The notes below the pieces were generated by a model. That model was not told the DNA's origin. It worked only from the letters and a program-made list of their open reading frames with translations, and made no database searches. A stretch of 64,000 bases of DNA from positions 10,415,070 to 10,479,069 of the forward strand of contig NC_064038.1 of the NCBI RefSeq assembly GCF_932526225.1, in the 5' to 3' direction. Shown one piece after another: positions 55,401 to 64,000 of the stretch; within the stretch, counting starts at the first letter, position 1, and every line of letters begins with the position of its first letter. A program made the translations under genes and the position numbers. Source of the stretch: Nematostella vectensis. Its lineage: Eukaryota > Cnidaria > Anthozoa > Actiniaria > Edwardsiidae.

Positions 55401-55761
55401 TAGATGATATATAAATATAAATAATACATACAAAGTATGTAATATTTGGCAATAATAAATAGTGAAGCAGGATGAACATTTGTACTGTACCTGAGGAGAG
55501 ATTTAATAAGAAATCTAACCGTAAAAGCTGACAACATTTCCAACCAATATCTTTTGATATTGTGACAGCATATTTATACTTTGAGTGGTAAGTAACAATA
55601 TTTTATTTCCGAATAAAGACAATAACCGACATTAAGTAGGTTAAAAACTACTTTACGGCTCAAATATAGATATTTTTTTGAGTAGGACTTTTACCTGATT
55701 TTCCCACGCCTGCTTCTCCAAACACCACCACTTTTATGGCATCAGCGCTTGTATCCTTCAT
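49469..55761 (-). CDS. Ras-like small GTPase (RERG/RASL type)
   Basis: Five exons on the minus strand: 55761-55695, 52952-52896, 51321-51248, 51024-50848 and 49810-49469. Phases fit throughout and the product is 238 residues. P-loop FGEAGVGKS is in exon 1, effector loop YQPTIEDSY spans exons 2-3, and DTAGH ends exon 3. VLVGNK ends exon 4 and continues as CDLE in exon 5, completing NKxD. FFETSAK is the G5 motif. The fold is complete, so a GDP/GTP switch is expected. The residue equal to Ras Gln61 is His and that equal to Gly12 is Ala. The C-terminal tail is long and basic-Ser rich, ends GALTQP and lacks a CAAX box, as in RERG. The start ATG (MKDTSADAIK) gives a normal short N-terminus, although the frame is open further upstream. 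Orthology within the RERG/RASL group is uncertain. Confidence 0.9.
50225..50750 (+). repeat. Tandem set of ~105-bp units with poly-G tracts
   Basis: Five to six units of GTGCGCAGTCATAGGTATCA, then TATGGAAAAATCATAGAATT, GATTCCTTAATAAAAAATGA and a G run of 9-20. Variation is mostly in G-run length. It lies in intron 4 of the Ras-like gene and is an expansion of the dispersed repeat found singly at 38712, 43015 and 47938. Confidence 0.9.
51515..52790. repeat. GATGATGACGATGATAAG-type minisatellite
   Basis: About 1.3 kb of units mostly 18 bp (GATGACGATGATAAGAAT and variants), with some 15- and 17-bp units. It lies wholly inside intron 2 of the Ras-like gene. Long frames on both strands (poly SSSS or HRHH types) come from the repeat and are not genes. 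Confidence 0.95.
52953..55694 (-). other. Intron 1 of the Ras-like gene
   Basis: 2.7 kb between the P-loop and effector-loop exons. Contains a 168-bp tandem duplication (54299-54640) and otherwise AT-rich DNA. A minus-strand frame at 53522-53764 has no recognised motif. Confidence 0.7.
54299..54640 (+). repeat. 168-bp tandem duplication
   Basis: CACAGGAACCCCAACATAAC starts units at 54299 and 54467. Both contain AGTATGAGGACGAGTGGGCG and AGGGCCATCGAGGATTA. Confidence 0.85.
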
Positions 55762-57235
55762 GTCTGCGTTTCTTTGGTTTCTTTCCAAGCCGGGTTCAGC
55801 GTTTGCTAACCCTCTTAGGTTTGGTATAACACTCAAAGTCAGAAGTTCCTCCTTGCGAGAGTTTCTCAAACCGCACAGATGAGATCGGTTTGGATACTCA
55901 TCCAGATATTGGCACTGCTTCTGGCCTAAGGAGTGGAGATTCCCCGCCAAATATTAGAAGAAAAGATGACTAAGTTTAAATCTATGGTAGCTGAGGTCCT
56001 CAAGAAGTTCCTTGTTTGTTATTAAAGCCAACCGCAACTCAGTGATATTTCACGACTCAAACAATCTCCAGATATCTGCAACACAAATTTGTCGCGAGTC
56101 CTCCACTCATTGCCTTCTCACTGTGAAGTTATTCAAATGTTAATCACCTAGGTAGAGTAAAACTGAGGCAAAACAGCGCTCTAAAACAGGTCGCGTTCCA
56201 CCAATATCCAGGCCCGCAATCCAGATAACTCCTTTTAAACCTCTCACACGTCGATTTGCACCCTCTGAGCAATGGTGAAGGATTTATAATCTACGGATTG
56301 CTCAATATGGGAAGTGGAACTCAAAGGTGTAGTATTCTGGCGTGATCGGATGACGCGCAAGAACTATCCAAGTCCCTACCTACCTACTAGCGAGAATTGT
56401 AAATCGATACTGGCCGGCGATGAGGTGTACGTGTTTCATATCTCAAAAATCACGAACGTCTGTTAGGGCTGATTTGAACTCTGACTTTTCAGGGTTCCGG
56501 TTTGTTATGAGTAATCATGGAGCAATCAGTCATGTGCAATTTCCACTCTTTTAAGACGAGATGGGACCAAACATTCTACAAGTCTTGTATTTATTGACGA
56601 AGTAATAACGCGCGAAAAGTACTTCTGAACCTTCTTAAAGTGGATACTCTCTGCTAGCTGGTTTGTTTCCCAGGGGAAACACCTCGATAACAGATTCTTG
56701 AAAGAGCGCATGTCATCGCGTGCTCAGTGCCAAGAAGACAACCCGAACCAATCATTATATTGCCTTTTGGCGGGAAGATAATCGGTTAGACAAAACAAGA
56801 TGCGTCCGCGACTAGTCGATTTCACTCATTTCATTTCACTTATATTGTTTTGTCAGCCATATGCTCAGACAACCTCCGTCAGCTGCCATGTCGTCATCCT
56901 AGCAAAGAACCAAGTGTGATAAAGCATCCATTTCCATCGGCTGATTTGGGCAAGCCAATGCAATATTTTCGATTGCATTTGGCAAATAAAGCATCAAACT
57001 TTGTTTCTAGACGATTATTTCATGATTTTAACACATTATGTGCCTTCTAATATGAAATGAAAACCATAACAAAGGCGTGGCTGACAAGGGCTCTTTAAGG
57101 TGGTGCGCTCACTTGTTGACAATTTGTTCATAAATTAATCTTTGTTGTGGATGCTATGAACTTTAATTTTAGCACGAGGTTTATATTTCTTTTGAATCAC
57201 GAAAGAACAAAAAAATTGCATCGTATAAAAAAGGG
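55762..57235. other. Upstream region of the Ras-like gene, no other gene
   Basis: Should hold the promoter of the Ras-like gene (minus strand). Short frames at 56526-56711 (-) and 56850-57050 (+) have no supporting motif or splice context. Confidence 0.45.
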
Positions 57236-59370
57236 TCCCATCGTTTAACGTACCAATGTCTTGTTCCCTAGGTGGCCGGTATAACCAGGTCCCATTGTAT
57301 AACATACCAATGTCTTGTTCCCTAGGTGGCCGGTATAACCAGGTCCCATTGTATAACATACCAATGTCTTGTTCAGTAGGTGGCCGTAATAACCAGGTCC
57401 CATTGTATAACGTACCCATGTCTTGTTCTCTAGGTGGCCGGTATAACCAGGTCCCATTGTATAACGTACCAATGTCTTGTTCCCTAGGTGGCCGGTATAA
57501 CCAGGTCCCATTGTATAACATACCAATGTCTTGGTCTCTGGGTGTCCGGTATAACCCGGTCCCATCGTATAACATGCCAATGTCTTGGTCTCTGGGTGTC
57601 CAGTATAACCCGGTCCCATTGTATAACATACCAATGTCTTGTTCGCTTGGTGGCTGGTATAACCAGGTCCCATTGTATAACGTACCAATGTCTTGTTCCC
57701 TAGGTGGCCGGTATAACCAGGTCCCATTGTATAACATACCAATGTCTTTGGTCCCTTGGTGGACGGTATAACCAGGTCCCATTGTATAACATACCCATGT
57801 CTTGTTCCCTAGGTGGCCGGTATAACCAGGTCCCATCGTATAACGTACCAATGTCTTGTTCCCTAGGTGGCCGGTATAACCAGGTCCCATTGTATAACGT
57901 ACCAATGTCTTGTTCCCTAGGTGGCCGGTATAACCAGGTCCCATTGTATAACATACCAATGTCTTGTTCCCTAGGTGGCCGGTATAACCAGGTCCTATCG
58001 TATAACGTACCAATGTCTTTGGTCCCTTGGTGTCCGGTATAACCCGGTCCCATCGTATAACGTACCAATGTCTTGTTCCCTAGGTGGCCGGTATACCCAG
58101 GTCCCATTGTATAACATACCAATGTCTTTGGTCCCTTGGTGTCCGGTATAACCAGGTCCCATTGTATGACATACCAATGTCTTTGGTCCCTTGGTGTCCG
58201 GTATAACCCGGTCCCATCGTATAACATACCCATGTCTTGTTCCCTAGGTGGCCGGTATAACCAGGTCCCATTGTATAACATACCAATGTCTTGTTCCCTA
58301 GGGGGCCGGTATAACCAGGTCCCATTGTATAACGTACCAATGTCTTTGGTCCCTTGGTGTCCGGTATAACCCGGTCCCATTGTATAACATACCAATGTCT
58401 TGTTCCCTAGGTGGCCGGTATAACCAGGTCCCATTGTATAACATACCAATGTCTTGTTCCCTAGGTGGCCGGTATAACCAGGTCCCATTGTATAACGTAC
58501 CAATGTCTTTGTTCCCTAGGTGGCCGGTATAACCAGGTCCCATTGTATAACATACCAATGTCTTGTTTCCTAGGTGGCCGGTATAACCAGGTCCCATTGT
58601 ATAACATACCAATGTCTTTGGTCCCTAGGTGTCCGGTATAACCCGGTCCCATCGTATAACATTCCAATGTCTTGGTCTCTGGGTGTCCGGTATAACCAGG
58701 TCCCATCTTGGTCCCTTGGTGTCCGGTATACCCAGTTCCCATTGTATAACATACCAATGTCTTTGGTCCCTTGGTGTCCGGTATAAGCCGGTCCCATCGT
58801 ATAACATACCAACGTCTTGGTCTCTGGGTGTCCGGTATAACCAGGTCCCATCGTATAACATACAAATGTCTTGGTTCTTGCTGTCCGGTAAAACCAGGTT
58901 CCATTGTATAACATACCAATGTCTTGGTCCCTTGGTGTCCGGTATACCCAGTTCCCATTGTATAACATACCAATGTCTTTGGTCCCTTGGTGTCCGGTAT
59001 AACCCGGTCCCATTGTATAACATACCAATGTCTTGGTCTCTGGGTGTCCAGTATAACCAGGTCCCATCGTATAACATACAAATGTCTTGGTTCTTGCTGT
59101 CCGGTAAAACCAGGTTCCATTGTATAACATACCAATGTCTTGGTCCCTTGGTGTCCGGTATACCCAGTTCCCATATAAAATACCCATGTCTTGTTCCCTT
59201 GGTGTCCGGTATAACCAGGTCCCATCGTATTGGTACCTTGGTGTCCAATATACCCAGGCCCCATTATAACATACCCATGTCTTGTTCCCTTAGTGTCCGG
59301 TATAACCAGGCCCCATCGTATTGGTACCTTGGTGTCCGGTATACGCAGGCCCCATTATAACATACCCATG
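57236..59370. repeat. 54-bp minisatellite, about 39 copies, two monomer types
   Basis: Units contain GTCCCATTGTATAACATACC, AATGTCTTGTTCCCTAGG and TGGCCGGTATAACCAG. The period was measured from 57289 to 57343. Type 1 has GTTCCCTAGGTGGCCGG; type 2 has GGTCCCTTGGTGTCCGG or GGTCTCTGGGTGTCCGG and dominates the right half. Occasional 55-bp units (CTTTGGTCCC) shift the frame. Since 54 is a multiple of 3, frames of up to about 290 codons stay open on both strands; I treat them as artefacts. Confidence 0.96.
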
Positions 59371-59774
59371 TTCTAGTGTCCATCATAGCAAGTTTGTTGT
59401 TGAGTTCCCATATTAGCTACGATCATAGACGATTAGTCTAATCCAATTAAAGAAATAACGCAGATTATATATTAGCTTTTACACTCACCATAACCACTAC
59501 ATCCGTACAAGCGGCAAATACCTGGCAAGAATTGCCAAAAGAAATCAAAGATTCTACTAAATTGACTTTCCCCAAAAATGTCAAGATGTTTCTCCTATCA
59601 AAACAAATATCCAGTCAAAACCCAACCGGCATTGTTTTGAAACCCGTAATGTATATATTCTGTCAGTCCTTTGTATGTCAGTGCTTGTTCATTTTGTTTT
59701 GTCTATTGCCTACCCAACAAAATTAAAACAAAACACGACTAGGTGTCTAATTGGAAAACATATCGTCACTTTTA

Positions 59775-60603
59775 GTCCGTGGGCCAGAAAGTGACCCCCC
59801 CCCCCCCCCCTAGAGACTTTGGGAGACATATATCATCTGAAAGCCCTTTCCATAGTGATTCCAAAAATATATGTTTATGCTCCAAAAAGCTCTGGGTGTG
59901 GCCGTACGGCGTGGTTGTTTACTCTTAAACCACAGGGTACCCACGTCGGAATTTTTTTAAAAATAATTGCTTAAGATTTAAAAAAGTGAGCCAAACATTA
60001 CATTCTTGCATCTTAAAGTCCATTTTCACAAGCACTGGTTGTTTAGCAGTACACGTTCGGAGAGAAACCAGTGACAAACTCAAGCGCAAACGTTGGACCT
60101 GCTAGTGCAGTTTTTTTGTATAAAGTCGCTAGTGCAGTTTTTTGTATAAAGTCGCCAAGTTAAAAAAAAAAGAACATGTAGGAGTGGAATTAAATAACAT
60201 AACACTATAAAGTAAACTTTTATGTTAAATTGGTATGCCTCTATAATCCATCTGTTATTGGTGATTGTTGGCTTACTTTGAGTGTTACAGTGTTCTTAAC
60301 ATAAGTAGTCTGCGTAACAAGCGTGCCCATAGGTTTCAGGGATATTTTAAACTCTTTGCTCAGTCAAACTTTCCGGTGAACAAGTATATAAAGGGTTTTC
60401 GAATGAAGAATGTAATGTTTGGTATACTTTTTCTAAATATTAGTTCATAAACAATTTTTTTCGAAAAATTCAGACGTGGGTAAACTGTGGTTTTTAACTC
60501 GAATAAACAACCACACCGTACAGCAGAACCCAGAGATTGTTAAAGGGTAAAATCTCCGAGGGGGGGGGAGGGGGGGGAGGGTTTCACTTTCTGGCCCACG
60601 GAC
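59775..60603. mobile_element. 829-bp TIR element with TA target site
   Basis: The ends are GTCCGTGGGCCAGAAAGTGA and its inverted partner TCACTTTCTGGCCCACGGAC, flanked by TA on each side. Further inner inverted segments pair (GGTTGTTTACTCTTAAACCAC with GTGGTTTTTAACTCGAATAA-type sequence). G/C homopolymers sit just inside both ends. No transposase; a non-autonomous Tc1/mariner-like element is the likeliest reading. Confidence 0.7.
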
Positions 60604-60609
60604 TATTAG

Positions 60610-62600
60610 TTTATTTAGTTTATCCCTATCAAATGTAAAAAGAAAAGAAAAAAGCAACAAGATGCTTATACTTTTATATAAAAAAAGGAAGTGTTAATGT
60701 ATGATTGAATGATTGATTTGGGTCTTCAAGAAAACCCAGTAATTCATTCAAATTACAAAATAACGATATTATAAAAAGGACATAGAATCGTGTAATTCCA
60801 AGCTGGAAAGATAAATTCGAAAGCATTCTACAGATGGAGTGATTCTACTCGTTGTACTGTGCATCTGCTTTTCAATACTTATCACTTGGACAACAGTGTA
60901 TTCCCAATACGTTGAGATGAATATCTTCCGGATATAAATGACATTATAACTTTGTGATATCGCAAATTTGACGGAACTCTTTAAAAATCAATAGTATGTC
61001 TTGTTGCTGATCACTAGTAACCAACTCGGAGAATCCATTTTAGTATGATTTTTTAGTATGATATGTCTTTCGCCTATATTTTGCGTGCGTGACAATAAAG
61101 TGTATATTACTTTTAATCAATTTAAATCGTATTATTAATCTACTCGTTTATAATCTTATACCCAACTCACTGAACTCAGAGTTTATTTACTTGCACTTGA
61201 TCCCAGCCATCAAACACACAGTATTTTCGACAGCGTCAAAAGAGGAATTATAAGAATGTAAACTCCTGTTTTCAAACTTGTGCCGTATGTTTAAGTTTCT
61301 TGAGAAACAGTGGTGCTACTACATGTCGTTGTATACAAAGAGGTCAGAAGGTCACACCGTCAAAAGCTACTTGAAAGCTTTATCCAGTTTTCAATAATGG
61401 TATTCGCTAGTTAAGATCCTAATCCTAGTCGGTGCACTCGAAACGTGGGGTAACACGGAGACTAAAACATGTCCAAAAGCACAGCACAGAGCGAGACTTA
61501 TCTAAGATCAAAAACAGCATCGAGTGTGAAGTGTGTGGAAGGAAACGTCGATTTCGCGACAGTTTCTTCACATACATTTACACAGTGGCGATGACCTTGT
61601 AGGCCTAACTAAACACAAAGCCTGACAAGCAAGCCTTTTAAAAGGTTAGTCTAGGTTTACAGTGGACATAATCTGGATTGTTCATGTGATAGCTTAGCTA
61701 ACGCGGATTGTAAGGTGATTATTCCCCGGAGTTACAAATCTTGGATTTTCGATTTGTGGATAAGACTACGCCCTTGGAAAATTTGAAAAGTGAATGTTTC
61801 GAGAGTTTGACGTCCCTATTGGAAATTGTTTCCGAAGGGGCTTAAACTTGAAGATAGATTGGATTTCTAAACGTAAGTGATTGCTATGATACTCGTGCGA
61901 ATGAAAACGGCTATTAGGAAAGAATGCTAAGCATATGGGAATAGGGGTTCACTAGTGGATCGGCAAATACGAGTTAATGTAAGTATAATAAGGGCAATAT
62001 GGATTAGATTAGAGTGACGGTGTGTGCAAGGATGGAAATACCAAATGTCGATACAAATGCTGGAGACACTTGGGGAAGCAATGAGCAAAGAGTAGCGAAG
62101 GACTTCATTACCTCACATTTTGATGTGTGTGTCTTCTTTTCCGTTTAGGTGTTGTTCCCCAGCCATCCAAAAGACACGGTTGTAAATATCTCCACGCGTT
62201 GGCCTTAAACAAGACACACAGGTTAGTAAATAACATTATCGCTGTGGCAAGGTGAAACATAGCATTAATTACGGTATATCAAAAAATTGGTTTCTTAAAC
62301 CTTGTGTTGTTAAAGCCTGGAATATGCGTTAATCAAGATTCAACCATCCCCGTTATATATGTATTTCGAATGATTATCTTTTAGCAGTTTTACAGGGATG
62401 TGGTAGTCAGCTATAAACTGACGTGTGGGGAGGGGGGGGGAATATGCAATTACCCACAATGCAGGTAGCGCAGTCATAGATTATGTCACAGACCTGGCAA
62501 TAATCATAATTAGAAAAGACTGTTGGGGATAGAGGTGTCCCCCGCGCCCCTCCCCTCCACGCCCCGCCCGCTTGCGCCAAACTTCTAGCTACGCATATCA
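60610..62600. other. Gene-free stretch
   Basis: No coding region supported. One acceptor-like TTTTCCGTTTAG and donor GTTAGT frame a 25-codon open stretch at about 62149-62222, but no partner exon was found. Confidence 0.4.
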
Positions 62601-62607
62601 GCCAATC

Positions 62608-62872
62608 TTGTTTTAAAATCTGTCATTTTTCTAGCTCGCTCGGTCATTTCCTTATTAGGCATTACATACCATATTTGGGAGCCCGCTTCAATCAGTTTTT
62701 CCCCCTTTTTATCGCTCTAGAACTTGGTAAGCCGAGAATTTCCACGTAAACTTGCAGGAATTCGTGTTAGCTACGATTTTGCTGGCAGCCATCTTGGAAA
62801 TGGAGCCTAGTCCCTAACGTTATAGAATATCACAGGTCTCCCTGCGCTCGCCCCAGGCTCTTTTAGACCATT
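62608..62872 (-). repeat. Dispersed ~270-bp repeat, copy 2
   Basis: Reverse-complement copy of 2262-2535, including GGCAGCCATCTTGGAAATGG and CTAGCTCGCTCGGTCATTTC. Divergence is modest. Confidence 0.65.
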
Positions 62873-62929
62873 TAGAAAAACGACAGCCATTGATTGATGC
62901 GCCGATACTTACACGCACCGATTTATCAA

Positions 62930-63130
62930 CTAGGGTCGGTTCCTGAAAAGCCGATTTGCGTTAAACAAGGGTTAAATTTGCCCTAACCCACGATTAAATT
63001 TTTACCCCCAGATTAGTTCCGTTCCCGAAACGCTGGTTAGCGCTAACTCTGGGTCAGTTTGGAGGTAAAATCTAACCCTGTTCGCGAGGTGGGTTAACTC
63101 GCCAACCCACTGTTTAGTTGGCGTAACACA
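62930..63130. repeat. Diverged inverted-repeat element
   Basis: TTAAATTTTTACCCCCAGATTAG on the left and GGAGGTAAAATCTAACCC on the right form a weak inverted pair around GAAACGCTGGTTAGCGCTAA. Probably an old MITE; ends not defined. Confidence 0.4.
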
Positions 63131-63599
63131 GGCCTCCCAAACTTTGTAGTAGAACTAAAGCTTCATAAAATAAAGTTGTCGACAAAAAAGACGTTACACA
63201 AAACAATGTAGGGATCAAATATCCTAACATTTCGCTTTATTATGTGACCTTCGTTGCGATGCTGACTTGAAAATTGTGCTGGGACAGACAGAAAGTTACA
63301 TGAAATTTATACTTGAAATGAATCTGTCTCGCTAGTGTCACGCACCAACTCGAATCCTGCAAATGACACTTTTTGGCCATGAAAAGGAGGTAATTACAGA
63401 TAATGTAGAGGTGTTTTGGGGCTTTTCTGCGAAAATAAAATCACCAAAGGTAAATTTAAGTTCTTTCTGTTGATATACTGGGTACCCTGTGTGAATTTTA
63501 CTCCTTAAACCAGTTTTTCACTCGTTTAATCCAGGGCTAGTAATTCGGGGGATTACTTGGCTTTCGGGGACGGTGAGTTATCCGTCGGTTAGCTAACCT

Positions 63600-63940
63600 A
63601 CGGCCCCAGACCAGTACCCAGGATTTTTCTTGGGGGGGGGGGGGGGGTGCGAAATCCGGAGTGGACCTAATTTTTCCGGGGGGGAGGGGAGGGAGGGAGT
63701 TCTCTGATAAAAATTTAACCACCAAGACTGCCTTTGAAGCATGCCTTTCGCAGTATCTCCACGGGACGTTTAATTTTAGATTTGGCTACATACAAGAGGG
63801 ATCTAGCTTATTATTCTTAGTTTTGTCTACAAATAGCACGTCTATTGAGGACAAAAGTGGACTTTTGGCCCTTGTGGGGGGGGGGGGGGGAGATTGCGTT
63901 CGCACCCCCTGCACCCCCCTGGGTACGGGCCTGATGCTCA
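63600..63940 (-). repeat. G/C-tract dispersed repeat, copy 2
   Basis: Reverse-orientation relative of 28700-29070, with CCCAGGATTTTTCTTGGGGG, GTGCGAAATCCGGAGTGGAC and AGTATCTCCACGGGACGTTTA. It ends in a poly-G run and CGCACCCCCTGCACCCCCCT, shared with about 30010-30060. Confidence 0.6.
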
Positions 63941-64000
63941 AAAGTGTTCTCACAGGTCCCCAGTGTCACTATAGTGACTGGAGGTGCACATATATAAACA

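Noticed and set aside
56526-56711. 61-codon minus-strand frame
   Set aside because: Short, no motif, and length expected by chance in this base composition.
57135-59264. Long open frames with 18-residue repeats on both strands
   Set aside because: They come from a 54-bp tandem repeat whose unit is a multiple of three. Frames are open on both strands at once, are broken by 55-bp units, and show no signal peptide, splice sites or start context.
62149-62222. Possible orphan exon
   Set aside because: Acceptor and donor look reasonable, but I found no joining exon or recognisable protein.

Overview
The window reads as animal nuclear DNA. It has GT-AG introns with phase-consistent exons, AATAAA polyadenylation signals, a single-exon rhodopsin-class GPCR, an RIIAD1 orthologue, a Ras-family GTPase, Penelope-like and LINE retroelement remnants, a tRNA-type SINE, many short inverted-repeat (MITE or foldback) elements and very large tandem arrays. 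The style of the repeats and of the GPCR fits a cnidarian, most likely an anthozoan such as a sea anemone or coral. That placement is inference, and no species can be fixed from the sequence alone.

Layout. 1-6.3 kb is gene-poor and holds several MITEs. 6.37-7.36 kb (+) is an intronless class A GPCR, followed by a tRNA-derived SINE. 9.26-13.16 kb is a 44-bp satellite array. 13.3-15.65 kb (-) is gene A, a secreted protein built from one signal-peptide exon and two exons that each encode a four-cysteine module. 17-20 kb holds a rearranged copy of a flank of gene B and a decayed Penelope-like element with a recognisable hammerhead ribozyme; the element stops abruptly at a second, larger 44-bp array (20.03-26.26 kb). 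27-33 kb is LINE and Penelope debris and local repeats. 33.28-35.30 kb (-) is gene B, a paralogue of gene A with four module exons. 36.7-37.7 kb looks like a TTAA-flanked element. 39.27-41.41 kb holds two divergently transcribed paralogues sharing a C-terminal PDWVSEK motif. 42.6-45.8 kb (-) is a four-exon RIIAD1 gene. 46.98-48.94 kb (+) is a five-exon gene for a 109-residue secreted, histidine-rich peptide precursor. 49.4-55.76 kb (-) is a five-exon Ras-like GTPase with unusual residues at Ras positions 12 and 61. 57.24-59.37 kb is a 54-bp minisatellite, 59.77-60.60 kb a TIR element, and the remainder is repeat-rich with no gene I can support.

Four genes (A, B, the secreted peptide, the Ras-like gene) and RIIAD1 were assembled by eye from splice sites; all joins keep phase. 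The most interesting signal is the A/B pair: a conserved signal peptide, promoter and intron framework carries strongly diverged cysteine-rich modules, one per symmetrical phase 0-0 exon. The intron starts have been amplified into 21-bp minisatellites that repeat a splice-donor-like sequence. This architecture resembles fast-evolving secreted effector families (venom, defence or recognition peptides), but no function can be assigned from sequence alone.
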